A stretch of 64,000 nucleotides of DNA from assembly GCF_030272615.1 (NCBI RefSeq), contig NC_081412.1:345395870-345459869 (forward strand), written 5' to 3'. Origin of the DNA: Cryptomeria japonica. Its lineage: Eukaryota > Streptophyta > Pinopsida > Cupressales > Cupressaceae. The position numbers and the translations under genes were made by a program. The notes below the pieces were generated by a model, which searched no databases, was not told the DNA's origin, and saw only the letters and a program-made list of their open reading frames with translations. Positions 21,443 to 34,252 of this stretch are shown here, piece after piece. The stretch's first letter is position 1. Each line of letters starts with the position of its first letter.

Positions 21443-24400
21443 AGAGAGCTTTGTTTCCACCAATGTCAAAGATATTAAAGATACTGAGATCGGGCACATG
21501 GACATGGTTGATTTTTTGCAAAGGACAAAGAAACTATCACAAAGATACAACATATATGCACTCGTCAAGAGTGGACTACACTTGGTGCCATCCTTTCCTT
21601 TGTGCGGCCCATGACCTAGAGTTTGTGTTAGCAGTTGCAGAACGCTTTGATAAAAGAAACAAGAGTTGTCAAGAGTCCTAATGGAGAGGTGGTGATTAGG
21701 CTAGATGTAGAATTATTTCATATAATCTTTATATGTCTTGATGTGGAGGAGTATGTAGATATAACTTTTGATATGGCTTGGGACTATTATGACAAGAATA
21801 TTGATATATGGAAGAAAGGCATCAACTCTATTTTACTAGAGGCATCTAGGCCCACAACCACTAGGTGGCCTAATTTTTTAAACATAAGTAATTTCAAAGA
21901 GGAGATAGGAGATATGATAACTCTCCTACGCAGAGTGAGGTGCCAACCAACATCTAATATGTTACAATAGTGGAAGTGCCATTTCATTCAAACAATTAGG
22001 AAAGGCAAAGATATGATCTTTTGGGGAAAATTGATCAGTGATTCAATCTGTGAACAGTTATCAAAGGTTATTACTACTCTAAAATTCTACATGACCTCCT
22101 ATCTGGTATATGTAGCCACCTCAATGAAACACTTCCTAGGGATCACAATAGATGGAGATGGGAATGTCATTCTAGTGTACAAGCGTTACCCAGAGTTCAC
22201 CTAGAGGCAAAGCTTGAACCATTTTTGGAGGGTTAATGATGTTTTCTTTGGAGCACTAATGTGTTCACTAGATCCTACTTTGGAGAAGAGAGGAGTCTCT
22301 ATGGCAGCATGAAATACAGTAAATAAACATGGTTGTCTTTTCCTCCAATTTCCCACATTTACCTATATTAGAATTGGATGTTATGAAGGGTCCCCCTTCA
22401 TGTTGCCCATATACCCAAGTGATAAGATCATCCTAATGGAATTTAGCAGGCAGATTATGATTGTCCATGGTTAGCAATGAGAAGCACATAAAGTCAGTTT
22501 CAAGTTTCCTCTTGAAATAGGAAATTATTCAGTAATCACATCCTACAAGTCTAAACAAATGGAAAATGAAATGCAATGGGTGACAATGAAAAGATTCAAG
22601 AGAAGGAAAGACTTTGATTGTTGTGGCATGAAACATAAACTCTAAAAGACCTATACTCACCTACATAGGATTAAAGGTATCTAGGTTGAATGCAGATCTG
22701 ATTTAGATCTTAGAAGGTTGGATTATAGATTATTTAATCTTAAGAAGATTGAAAACATGATTCTGGCAGACATTCTTGATACCATGGAAGATTGTGATGA
22801 TATAGTGGATCCAAAGTATTTTCAAAACAAAATTGTTGAAACCCCACTCCTCAAGATCCAATGGTCACAAAAGGAATATACTTTCATTTGAGAAAGGTCC
22901 CAATGTGTTCTTGCAAATACACATGTCTGATTACAAGAGAAAGGCATTAGATTAAAACCTTTCAAAACAAGATCTGAGGAGAATACTATAAGGCCTCCAA
23001 GGGAAAAAAAAAATCAAAGTTGAGAACCAAAAATAGAGAAGACCCGTCTACCCCTAAGAAAGGTCCTAAGCTCAAGTTTACCATGGGAAAAGAGAAAAAT
23101 AAAGATAAACATGAAGCACCTCCACCAAAACAAGTAGATGTTGTGGAACTTGATGAGGAGTAGGAACCTGAACAAGAGACACTAGAATAAAATCTTTCAA
23201 AACCTCCTTTGGAAGTAGGCCAAACATCTACTCAAGAGATGACTTCAAAGGCTTTAACTCTCAAGTCATTACGAGTACTCCTATTGTATCATCTTTGTCT
23301 AAAATTTCCATTGGAATATATACACCCTTGGTCACTATTGTTTCCAATGTTACTCTTGTTATTTCAACCGAGGTAGTCATGGATACACCTCAAGATAATG
23401 TGACCAATAGTTTTAGTTATCTTTCCTCTTTTCCAAGTCTTTTAGAAGTAACCACTACTATGTTTGATGAGGCATATCTTGATTTTTTTAAATTCATGTC
23501 CAAAGCCCTCCTAAGCACATCAACCATAGAAATTCCTTCTATTGTAATGACTCATATAAACTCTATTGTATCTGCTTTAGTTTCTCAACGGGCTATGTTA
23601 GTTTAGCTTACAGTGGATTGTATAGGAGAAACTTCTACTCTCCCTCCTTGGTTACAATCAACAACCCCCCCAAAAAAGAAGCAAGTGATCTCCCTAGATG
23701 ATTTTGATTTTGATAAATTGACTCCTCCTAAGCCCAAAGGTGTCAAGAAGCCAAAAACCCTTTCAAGGATTAAGGTAGATGAATCAAAGAACAAATATGT
23801 TGAAAATTCCATTCCACCTCAAGGCAAATTAAGGGATAAAATTCAAGACATAGATTATGAGATTAGGATAATTGATCTTGAGAAACAAACTCATGAGAAT
23901 GCCAAGGAAGATGATCAATCAACACTTGAGTCTTTGATTGGAAGATATGATAGGGATAAAGAAGCTAAAGATAAGCCCAAAATTCATGTTGAACAATTCA
24001 TTATTGTTTTATGCAAGATTACTCAATATTCTCAAATGGTTGAACCTATTGGCTCCTCCATTAATGAGGAAGATGTGAAAAGAAATGAGAAAACTGTGGC
24101 ACATGAGAAACCAATGGTAGAGTGGGTAGATATAATGTTGTCTCAAGGAACTCATCTTCTGAGTTCTACAACAAAATGGTTGAGTAACCTAGATAGTGTA
24201 AGATCTTAGTTGATCAAACACTATCATAAGGAATACAGGAACACGAAAAGGACCTTGACGCCTGGCTCAAGCTTGAGGATTTTGATCTGGATGTACTTGT
24301 TGATAGTGAAGTCATTCCCACACACAAAAAAATGTATGTTGAATAGTGGGAGGCTCTGGAATTCAAAATGGATGCATTTGAACAACTAGTTAAAGACCTT

Positions 24401-24562
24401 CAAAAATCTTAGAAGGACTGCAATAATAAAAGGCTTGATATCATAAATAATATCTCTAAGTTTCCATGTAAACTAGTTGATGAAGATCAAAAACTTCTAC
24501 CAATTGACACCATTGTTCAAGAGTTTTGTCTGTTAGTGAGCATGGAAATGGACAAGGGAGGC
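21443..24562 (+). pseudogene. Family C repeat protein, copy 1, left part
   Basis: A long decayed plus-strand gene of unknown function, over 1,000 codons in the full family. It shows VKDIKDTEIGHVDM, LLEASRPTTTRWPNFL, FYMTSYLVYVATSMKHF and FPTFTYIRIG. A lysine-rich hinge follows, then a region (SLDDFDFDKLTPPKPKGVKK, TLESLIGRYDRDKEAKDK, VEWVDIMLSQGTHLL) with coiled-coil character. Many stops and frame changes. The same protein can be read in copy 2 (34650-36803 and 45971-48542), so it is a repeat family, not a single-copy gene. I recognise no catalytic motif. Interrupted at 24562 by element B. Confidence 0.6.
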
Positions 24563-25668
24563 TGATGAATACTAAGAGGGGGGGTGAATTGGTATGCCCA
24601 AAAACTTAACCAAACTCTTAAGCAATTTTACTGCAGACCGGTATAATAGTTTAAACAACAAACTGGTTAAAACACGGATAAGAAAAATAGAAAATAAAGC
24701 ATTCACCCACAGAAGCACAATCACCATAACACAAGATATTTTGACGTGGAAACCCAAATGGGAAAAACCACGGTGAGTAAAACTCACAAGTCAACTATCT
24801 GCAGAATAGTAACCGACCGTTTAAGGTTAGACCAGTTAAGGCCTTACAATGTTCTTCACCAGAACATATTCTGTTAGGAATCCAGATCTTTGTTAGGAGA
24901 TAAGTCCTATTAAAGACTACCCTGTTAGAGGATTTTATATCCACACCTGTGAACCACCTTGTTAGAGGATTTACAATAGGCTTGGTTGGGCCTACCCAGT
25001 TAAGGGTTTCAGACTTGTCGAAGAGATTAGTAATCAACAAGTGAATGATCTAGAAAGTAGCACAGAATGCTTGATTAGATCCTTGACTTCTCTCTGTTAA
25101 TGCATTGCAGCATTACTTCAGTCTTCTATCCTTTGCATGTTCAATATCTATCACATGATGCTTCTATAATAACTTCACTTTTCAACACACATACATGCTT
25201 TAAAACCCTAGACATGATGTCCTTAAATAAGAAGTTGATTTCATGTCGGTCCAATGAGATGGGATTACAATTTCCTAGGTTCAAAGCATCTAGACACATT
25301 TGGTAACATGACACAGAAACACTGTCAAAGTGTCGATGGATGATATCTCATCACCGATTAACAAACAAAGACTGGCAAACTGGAACATAGTGTTCCAATC
25401 AAAAAAGATTAACAACCGCTAGGGGTCCTCGTTTCCCTTGAGGTCTTTATACCGCTTGAGGTTTTCATACCGCTTGAGTTCTTCAGTCATGCTATGACTG
25501 GTAAGCTTCTTTTGCAAAACACTGATAGTCTTCTACAAACAAAAACTATACATACAATGGCATATAATACCGGTTTGAACAATACAACACATACTACTGG
25601 TTGAGAATAACTCATACATAAAATAAATGTGTGTCCATCAATGACAATCACAACTGAACATGCCAACA
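24563..25668 (-). mobile_element. 3' LTR of element B
   Basis: 1,106 bp. Begins TGATGAATACTAAGAGGG and ends CATGCCAACA on the plus strand. Nearly the whole sequence aligns with 30996-32120; differences include scattered substitutions and a gap of about 45 bp near 25345 relative to the other copy. Contains GTGGAAACCCAAATGGGAAA-type sequence near 24750, a motif seen in other LTRs here. Confidence 0.9.
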
Positions 25669-25860
25669 ATCTCCCCCTTTGGCATTGATGGCAACACTTA
25701 GGAAAATTTAGACATCTAAGTGCTTCCAAAACAAAAACAGATGTCATAATCAAAATTACTCCCCCTAAGCATATACACTACTCCCTTTGCCAAAATTACA
25801 AGCATGTGCATCTTTCATTTGCATGAAATTTTCAATACCACTCCCCCTTTTCCAACAATG
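25669..25860 (-). other. Polypurine tract and purine-rich tail of element B
   Basis: The minus strand reads CCAAAGGGGGAGAT directly before the LTR start TGTTGGCA (tract 25671-25682). Further copies of the theme lie inside the tail: GGGGGAGTAATTTTG near 25760, AGGGAGTAGTG near 25780 and AAAAGGGGGAGTGG near 25850. Several possible primers for plus-strand synthesis are therefore present. Confidence 0.75.
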
Positions 25861-25938
25861 ACAAAGTAATGTAAACAATCCCTCTTTCACATAAATTTAC
25901 CAAAGTTATATTGCATAACATAAAAACAGAGTATATGT

Positions 25939-28900
25939 TCATGACAATAAAGAGTAAAATTTCTCAAAAAGAAATTTAAAGTTTTTCATAAAATCCTTCA
26001 TGTCTGAAGACCAAGAATCGAGAAGTGAGGCAGCAATTTCACTCTTGGTCTTCATCTGGAAAGCTAATTCTTCCATGCCATTGATAGTGCTCATCTCCTG
26101 TGTGACAATAATAGCTTCCAAGTTCAGAAAGCACTTCTGAAGAACCTGCAACTTAGGTAATAGGAGTAGTTGTAGCTCCTCCAGATTTAGAGTCCGCTTG
26201 CAGATCTCTGCTTCAATCTTTGCAATCTGTTGCTGGTGATTTTGAATGGTCTGCCCATACACTATGAAAGAATCATATGGAACTTTGAAGGTCTCCACAT
26301 ACTGCTTCAGTTCTTATTGGAGTTGACCTTTCTTCTTCAAAGCATCATCATAAAATAGATCGGGCTGGTATATCTTTCTTAAAAGCATTTGTCTTTCAGC
26401 CATTGCTAGACTGATATCATCTTTCTGATGGATCAGCTTGGTTCTATCCTCCTCAATTTTCTTCACCAGTGCAAGATTCAGTTCCTTTTCATGGTTTTTA
26501 TTTGTAGTGGCCTGGGAAACATCTTCAAGTGATTGAACTTGATCATCCACTACTGTGCATAATAGTTTTAGCTTGGCCAACGAGGAATCGGTACTGGGGA
26601 GGTTAGTACCGAGGATTAAATTGGAAAGAGTGTCAATGGCAAGTTGAATGACATCATGTTCTTTATTTTTCCTCAGTTCTTCCAATCTATCTTGAGCCAG
26701 TTGAATGCTCCTCAGTAGCTCATTTTCATTTATCGATTGGGTAAGATAGGCAAGAGTCAAATCGGTGTGATCGGTGGGATCAACCTGCTTAGCTTGATCT
26801 CCAGTTGCCTTAGGTGTCTATCTTTCTTCCTTTGCCTTGATCTCCTCTTGTCTTTTCTTCTCCTAATCTTCTTTTTCCTGGGATTCCTTATCGGCCTTCT
26901 CTTTCTCCTCTGTCTCCTTCTCCACTCTCTTCTTCACTTCTTCTTTCTTCATCTCTTCTTCCTTCTTCTTCTCTTCTTCCTTCTTTTGTGCTCTCTTCTT
27001 ATCTTCTTCTTTCTTCTCTGTTATCTTCTTCTCTTCTTCCTCCTTATCCTTATTTTCTTTCTCCGCTTTCTGCTTTTCTCATTCTTCCTTATTTTCTTTC
27101 TTCGCTTTCTTCTTCTCTTCCTCCTTCTTTTCTTTCTCTGCTTTCCTCTTTTCTTCTTCTTCCTTCTTTTCTTTCTCTACTTTCCTCTTTTCTTCTTCTT
27201 CCTTCTTTTCTTTCTCCGCTTGAATGTTAAGTGCAGTATCCACCGGTGCAGCATCTAATGAATCTACATCAATAGGAACAATTTCCTCAGCTATTCTTTC
27301 ACCCAGACTATTGAAGGTGTCATTCGGTTTAGATGCAGATAGGTCAGGCTCTTGCTCAGCCTGTTGATTAGCTTTGGATACCTTCTTCATTTTGACAGTT
27401 GCTTTAGCCTGCATATGGGTGTCTTTTTCCACTTCAGAGGTTTTGCCTCCGAGTAATTGAAGTCTTCTTCTTGGCATGAAAAATATGCCTTTGTACCGAT
27501 TAAGAATCTCAAACAATTCTAAATTAGAAGCATCAGGAAAATATTGAGCAAAAAAATTCTCCCTGATTTCATGTTCCTTTTCAATGGCAATGTGCCATTT
27601 ATTGTCCCAAGAATCATACAAAGATTTATAAGTAATTGATTTAATATCGATAGGTGACCGATCATTATCACATAAATATTTGATAAGTTCTTCTTGAACA
27701 TCCTCCTTTTCACTATCATTGAAATCATCAAAATATTCTTTTAAATCATCAAGAACTTTCCTTCTAATATTCTTTATGGTCCTTTGACAATGTGTCATAG
27801 GCTTGTAAGAAGAAATATCTATATTTACTAGTGCAGAAGTTGCAGATACATTACTGGTAAGCTTGGTCTTCTTATCTGGTTGCCTCGTCTTCTTTATTTC
27901 TTCTTCTGATTCAGTGTCTCCTAAATCTTGTGCTTCGTTCTTGGTTTTCCTCTTCTTTTCAAATACCTTAGGTGGAATAGCCTCCGATTTCTTTTTGGCT
28001 GGTGACCTCCTGGTCACTTTAGGACTGGCAATAGATGTAACTGGTACCGATGTCGATGGCACAACTTTCCCCTTCTTCTGCTTTGGTACTTCAGTAGGTT
28101 TGATCCTCTCTAAGTAAGTATTGGTCCTCTTCTTCTTTGGATCCAACGGTGAAGCAAGTAGGGTAGAGGCATACGCAGTAAGTATATCATTCACCACTTC
28201 ATAGCCCATAGGCTCAACTTCATCTTGTCTGGGCTCAACCGCTTCCATTATGCAATGATCCACTTTGATTGTGAAACAAATGTCTCTTCATACTTCTTGA
28301 CCAGTTCACCTGATATCCTTACTCTCTGCTTCATTTTCAATTTAAACTCATCAAAATACCTATTCAAAGTCTCCAAATAAGTAGGTCCTACTTCTTGCAA
28401 ACTCTCCTTGATTTGCCTTGAAACCGGTAGGTCACTTGACCATTGAACATCACCAACTCCCAGAAAATACCCTTGAAAGTAGAAAAACAACCCAACCAAT
28501 AGTTGACCGAACTTGAATTTTAGAGAATTATCCTCTTTGATAGATTTCAAATTCTCCATGAGTTGTTTTTGCATACAGGTACACAAGTCATACTCAGCAT
28601 CATCCTTGATCATCCGATAAGCGGCATGCACCACAGTTGTAGCAACATAGTTCATCCTGCTAGCATAAAACTCTTTAACCGATCACCATGCATGCATACT
28701 TCACCAAGTCACCTATTATGGTGTTAACAATCATTGCCTGCTTGTCGCTCATAGAACTAGTGAGCTCTGTCACTTTGGATTTGGTGATCTTGCGAAGAAC
28801 GGGGACTTCTCCAACATTGCATAAACCGGTCACGACATGGATTGCCTCCGGTGTGATATCATGAGTTCATTCAAGATACATTTTGTCACCATGAACCCTG

Positions 28901-29214
28901 CTGAGAATTATTTTTATTTGATCATCTGTGAATTTTTTGAGAAAATACACTACATTGTGAAATTTCTTCTTCTCGATCATACTATATTCTGGTTTAATCT
29001 CCTTGTCTTTCCCACAAAAAAAACTTAACTGGGAGTGAATCACTAGAGACCCTAGGTCTTCCGGTTTGCAATCAATATAACCAGAAATATCCCCTTCAAC
29101 AATGACTCCGATAAGAATTTGAGATAGGGCATTATATTTTACCTTCCTCCTAAGAAACTCGGATGACTCTTCAAGTTTGATAGAACTAGGAGAGGCTTTG
29201 GATGCAGAAACCAT
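25939..29214 (-). pseudogene. Element B ORF2: large protein of unknown function
   Basis: Starts MVSASKASPSS at 29214 and ends at 25939. Mostly one frame, with a section shifted between 28655 and 28248 and stops near 28866, 27078, 26886, 26818 and 26313. Same layout as ORF2 of A: N-terminal conserved region (AIHVVTGLCNVG, FGQLLVGLFFYFQGY, LKMKQRVRI), basic linker, second region (YDSWDNKWHIAIEKEHEIRE), then a Lys/Glu repeat (27230-26860) instead of the Thr/Gln-rich segment of A, and a C-terminal coiled coil (LQLLLLPKLQVLQKCFLNLE). No named family recognised. Confidence 0.7.
26860..27240 (-). repeat. Lys/Glu-rich repeat within ORF2 of element B
   Basis: On the minus strand repeated units of the type KAEKEKKEEEEKRK run for about 120 residues (plus strand CTTCTTC/TTTCTC-rich). 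Such alternating K and E blocks are expected to form a single charged helix. The unit length varies, as if it had expanded by slippage. The Leu/Phe/Ser frame on the plus strand is only its shadow. Confidence 0.8.
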
Positions 29215-29745
29215 GTCTAAATAATTTTGAATGATGAGAGTGAATCAACAAAAAAGACCTTTTCACTTTGAACTAGGGTTTGTCGATGTCGAGCACAACA
29301 CACTTCTCCAAGAGCTTACTTTACCGATCTGACTTCCACACTGATAGCTTGAAATGGATGCAAAATCTTGTGCAAGATTCCTTTTGGATTCTTTTTAATG
29401 CAAGATCAATCGCTCGTGTTGCGCCGCACAAGCTAGAAAAATTCTTCTTTGAAAATAGATAAGTAAAAGTGACGACAAGAGTCACTTTTAAACATGCTCC
29501 TACCTACCATAATAAATGCATCATCGATAGGGTACAAACCCTAACTTTACCACTTCATTTCTTCTATCAGTTGACAGGTAACCGATACCAATAAAAACAC
29601 TTTACCAATATACACTGGGGGTCTGAAACGTTGTTACCGATATGTTCCCCCTTAAGCTTTTCAAAGCTTAATTTGTCGGTTCAGAGGTCTCCACACTGGG
29701 TGCAGAAATGGGTACATCTTGTGGCATCTCTTTAGACTTCTTCTT

Positions 29746-30930
29746 TCAAGTTTTGTTCATATCAGCCCATGTGGTTTCAACATCGACCTTCCTTTCACCT
29801 TCAAGGTCAACTGGTCTGTCTTCCGATGGATTCTTTTTCAGTCTACATGTTCTGGCAATATGTCCCGGTTTGTGACAATGATAGCATACCATACCAGGTG
29901 CTCTCCATGGTCTGGTGTTGACATTTCCATTCTTCCTCCTGCATGTTGCAGTTGTGTGACTGCTGCCATGATAGATCAAACAGGTTGCTCTCCAACTGTT
30001 TGCCGCTCCATAACCATTATACCGATTTGGGTTCCGGTTCATAGGAGGTTCTGGGACAACTCCTTTAGATCTTGGTGCATAACTTCCAGAGTTGTTCATA
30101 ACTAATCTGCACTCAGAAGATCTATGCCCAAAATTGCATGCATAACAATAACCATTAAATCTACCAATTATATCCTTGTGGTTATACACATTATTTTGTA
30201 TGTAAGGGAAATTATTATAAGCCTTGCTCCAACACACATTGGCAATATGTCCTTCCTTATGGCAGTTAAAGCATATAGGTTTGAACTTTGGCTTACCTTT
30301 GCTTCGGTTGATCTTAGGTACCGATTGGTCCTTTGGTGCATCAGTCTTGGTTCCAGAGGTTCCACCTTCCTCATATGTAGAGAAACCAAGTCCAGAGGTA
30401 TCCTTTGATGGCTTCATTAATTCTAGCTTTTGGTCCAACTTCACAGCACTCTGGTTGAACTTTGCAAGTATCTCCTTTGTCTCAGCAAGTTCCTTTGAAA
30501 GAGCATCATTGGTCTTCATCAAGGTTTCATTCTGAGAAATGGCTGCATTGAGTTCTGCTTGCATTTCTTCTTTCTCCTCCTTACTCTCTTGCAGATAAAC
30601 GGTGATGGTACCAATCTCTTGTTTCAGCTTAGAGATCTCGTGCTCCTTGTCCTTCACTAGATCTTCATCTTTTCTTATGTTTTCTAGCTCCTGACTCGTC
30701 CTGATAGTCAGTCCTTCCAACTCCTTCCTTAGGTTAGTTTTGGACTCATTCAGTTTCTCCACTTCTTGGACTAGGGCATCCATGTCTGCTTCATCAAAAG
30801 AGTTGTTCTCAGTAATTTCCATCATTTACTCAGCAAGCTCTCTTCTTTTGGCTAAAGAGGCTTTATATTTGATCTTAAGTTCATCATAGGCTCTCTCAAA
30901 TTCAGACAAACGGTGAGTGAGTTCCCTCAT
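29746..30930 (-). pseudogene. Element B ORF1: Gag-like coiled-coil protein with CCHC knuckles
   Basis: From MRELTHRLSEFE at 30930, one stop just before MMEITENN (30825), then open to 29746. The first 165 residues are charged coiled coil. Four knuckle positions follow: CFNCHKEGHIANVC (intact), CYACNFGHRSSEC (one residue short), CLIYHGSSHTTATC (second Cys lost) and CYHCHKPGHIARTC (intact). It corresponds to ORF1 of A, but with four knuckles instead of five, two of them damaged. Directly downstream of the primer site. Confidence 0.75.
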
Positions 30931-30981
30931 GTTGTATTCCCCTATATCTCCTTTTGAGTGGTTAGACTTAGATAAAGGTTG

Positions 30982-30993
30982 GCTCTGATACCA
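30982..30993 (-). other. Primer binding site of element B
   Basis: TGGTATCAGAGC on the minus strand, complementary to initiator tRNA-Met, two bases from the end of the 5' LTR. Confidence 0.92.
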
Positions 30994-30995
30994 AT

Positions 30996-32120
30996 TGATG
31001 AATACTAAGAGGGGGGGTAAATTAGTATGCCCAAAAACTTAACCAAACTCTTAAGCAATTTACTACAGACCAGTATAATAGTTTAAATAACAAATCGGTT
31101 AAAAGACAGATAAGCCAAATAGCAAAAGCATTCACCCACAGAAGCACAATCACCATAACACAAGATATTTTAACGTGGAAACCCAAATGGGAAAAACCAC
31201 ATTGAGTAAAACTCACAAGTCAACTATCTGCAAAATAGTAACTAGACCGGTTAAGGCCTTACAATGTCCTTCACCAGAACAGATGTTGTTAGGAATCCAT
31301 ATCTTTGTTAGGAGATAAGTCATGTTAAAGGCTACCCTATTAGAGGATTTCAGATCCACACCTGTGAACCACCTTGTTAGAGGATTTACAATAGGCTTGA
31401 CTGGGCCTACCTGGTTAAGGGTTTCAGACTTGTCGAAGAGATTAGTAATAAACAAGTGAATGATCTAGACAGTAGCACAGAATGCTTGATTATATCCTTG
31501 ATTGCTCTCTGTTAATGCATTGCAGCATTACTTCAGTCTTCTATCCTTTGCATGTTCAATCTCTATCACATGATGCTTCTATAACTTCACTTTTCAACAC
31601 ACATACACACTTTAAAACCCTAGACATGATGTCCTTAAATAGGAATTTGATTTCATGTCGGTCCAATGAGATTGGATTACAAATTCCTAGGTTCAAAGCA
31701 TCTAGACACATTTGGTAACACGACACAGAAACACCATCAAAGTGTCAGTGGATGACAACTCATCACACTTTACAAGTTTACCGGTTTAACATAGTATATC
31801 GATTACCGGTTAACAATCAAAGACTGGCAAACTGGAACATAGTGTTCCGATCAAAAAAGATTAATTGTCGCTAGGGGTCCTCGTTCCGCTTGAGGTCTTT
31901 ATACCACTTAAGGTCTTCATACCACTTGAGGTCTTCGGTCATGCAATGGCCGGTAAGCTTCTTCTACAAAACACCAATAGTCTTCTACAAATAAAGACTA
32001 TACATACAATGGTATATAATACCGGTTTGAACAATACAACACATACTACCAGTTGAGAATAACTCATACATAATATTAGTGTGTGTCCATCAATGACAAT
32101 CACAACTAAACATGCCAACA
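30996..32120 (-). mobile_element. 5' LTR of element B
   Basis: 1,125 bp, TGATGAATACTAAGAGGG to CATGCCAACA on the plus strand, aligned along its length with 24563-25668. It carries about 45 bp (near 31768-31810) that the other LTR lacks. The many differences point to an old insertion. Confidence 0.9.
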
Positions 32121-33403
32121 AAGACTTCTCACTTCCCTTTGTTGAAAAACTAATAGATTTCCAGTTGATCCTAGACAATTTGAAAACTCTTCTAAAGAAA
32201 CACAAAAGGGTGTGTTAGTATTGGTGATTCAGTCATCAGAGGTCGTGCTATCTTCAATCGCATCAATGGACCTGATGAATCGCCAATGAAAGAAATCATC
32301 AATAAGTTCAAGTAGTTTCTAAATAATAATTTTGATGAAGATGAAGAAGAGTCCCTCAACACTTAATATTTTCTTGTATTAGTTTTACTATTGCAAGTTG
32401 CGTTTTGTTTTTGACAATTTACATGTCTGCTTGTACATATGTAGTTTTCATGTAAAGAAAGTGCAAGTTCGAAGACAAATAGGATTGTACTTTGAATAAG
32501 TCAAGTTAGATCTAGATTTCCTATTTTTTCTTATAGCTCTTCTCTATATGAAGTTGATCTCTCATCGCAAATAATCATCTTTTGTGATCTCTCATTGTAA
32601 ATAATAATCTATTGGCTAATGTATCGAAACTCTACCAGATTGGAGAGCTATCATAGACTTTGTGCTTGTAGTGAAAATCTGAGAAATTATTTCAATAAAG
32701 AAATAGAAGATGTTCTCCAATATTTGTATTGGAAGAACTTTGTGGTATGCGAGAGTATTCTTATGTCATCCTTATTGTTCTATCTTTAAATATTTAATTT
32801 TGTGTTGTGAGAAGCTATTGGATTGAAAGGTATTAAAGTGAAGTATTATAGATTTTGTGCTTTAGTAGTTTATTGTGGACCAATTATTTGTGCCTAGTAA
32901 TTAGGTGTAGAGTTTGTGTTGTACCAAATTATCTGTTTGGAATAGAAATGATTGTGATATATGTGTAAGACTTTGAGCTACTAGTATACCCCAATATAAG
33001 TTTCAAGAATCAGTAAAGGAAAGATCACATAATAATTTGGGCTTACAGTGGTCTTATTAGTTGTATATAATCATTGATATGCCTTCAAGTTATTCTTTTA
33101 TTTAACTGGGAGTTTTATCAGTTATTATTTCCTATATTATTATCTTGTAATTGTTATTTGTTGCAAAGGAGAAAGTATACTTTGAAACAAGAGAGTTAGG
33201 CTAACACTTATTCTAGAAAAAGAGAATATAGTGATTGTAACACCTTGGAATAGTTTAGCAGATAGAAGTTAAATAGATACTAGTTGTCATGTTACAATAA
33301 GAAGGCAACCTCCCCTTTGTGAGGATAGGTTCAATCTCATCATACTATGGCTGAAATCCATATTTTGTAAACATTCCTAGTTTACAAAATTTTCAAGCAA
33401 CAA
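32121..33403 (+). pseudogene. Family C, copy 1, right part and 3' non-coding region
   Basis: Continues the gene interrupted by B: IDFQLILDNLKTLLKKHK-like sequence, a stop near 32216, then KKFK...NFDEDEEESLNT and a stop at 32364-32366. The following kilobase is non-coding but still matches the region after copy 2 (47537-48542), including AGACTTTGTGCTT strings and an AATAAAG near 32695 that could be a polyadenylation signal. Similarity ends near 33403 (ACAAAATTTTCAAGCAAC). Confidence 0.6.
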
Positions 33404-34252
33404 TGAGAATCAATAACGAAACCCCTATTGGTAGGCATATGAATACCGATTAGGACTCCATGACTGATAACGATTACAAAGTGGTTTTTAGCAAAAAATA
33501 AATTTTGACATGCAATGATGATGAAAGAAGAATGAAAAATCTCAACATACAAAGAGATGGGTTGATTCAATGCATTCAAACCAAGATATGAGTGTGTCTC
33601 ATTACATCAACTGCATAGATTACAAATATTTTACACATGTATAAAAAATTGACCATTTTCACATATGAGAAATTGACAATGATTATATAGGAGCACCTTT
33701 AGAATATACAAACTATAATGCATTCTTCATTATCTTGGAAATAATATAATTCCAAAATCCTTTCTATACATAGTGTGAACAAAGTTCTTCAAAATACTCT
33801 GAAAATTTCTCCAAAGTTTCCCCTTTGTGAGAGTCTCATTACAATAGAAAAAAAATTGTATATATGGGATCGCTCAGATAACTACTTCATAACTAATTTG
33901 TAACTACCAGTGTAACTACATTTACATTTTAAGAGATACAAAATAAACTTAATTTTGGTTACATACCTCTCAACTTTTGTGTAGATGGGATTCATTTCCT
34001 AACCTAAGAACTTGACTAAGGACCATATTTGTGCACAATGTCTTGCATTCTTCTCAACTTTATACCTTATTTGTCAAGGTCTAATGGATTCAAGATATTT
34101 TCTATCAAATTCTTACTCACTACCACTCCAATACTGTATATTTGTCATATAACATTAATAACATTTCAACCATGTCTCTTGAAGAATGACTTGAAGCTAA
34201 GATGCATCAAAGAATCCATCAAGCACTACCATAATGGTTTTTCATGAGAATG
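33404..34252. other. No gene recognised
   Basis: AT-rich sequence before the palindrome array. It has only short frames without recognisable motifs and no clear repeats. Confidence 0.5.

Larger units (their letters stand above)
24563..32120 (-). mobile_element. Element B: complete LTR retrotransposon without pol
   Basis: Two LTRs (24563-25668 and 30996-32120), ends TGATGAAT...CCAACA on the plus strand. On the minus strand: primer site, ORF1 with zinc knuckles, ORF2 of about 1,090 codons, purine tract, LTR. The flanks GAGGC (24558-24562) and AAGAC (32121-32125) agree at three of five bases with two transitions, compatible with an aged 5-bp target duplication. Removing B joins family C exactly where copy 2 is continuous. 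No pol domain is visible in 5.3 kb of internal sequence. Confidence 0.88.

Noticed and set aside
21431-21491. GATACTGAGATC at 21431-21442 and 21480-21491 as a target duplication of the LINE
   Set aside because: Both copies lie on the same side of the LINE, and the second is ordinary family C sequence, so they do not flank an insertion.
26737-27258. Long plus-strand frame rich in Leu, Phe and Ser, like a membrane protein
   Set aside because: It is the exact reverse of the Lys/Glu repeat of element B ORF2, which has conserved neighbours and a counterpart in A.
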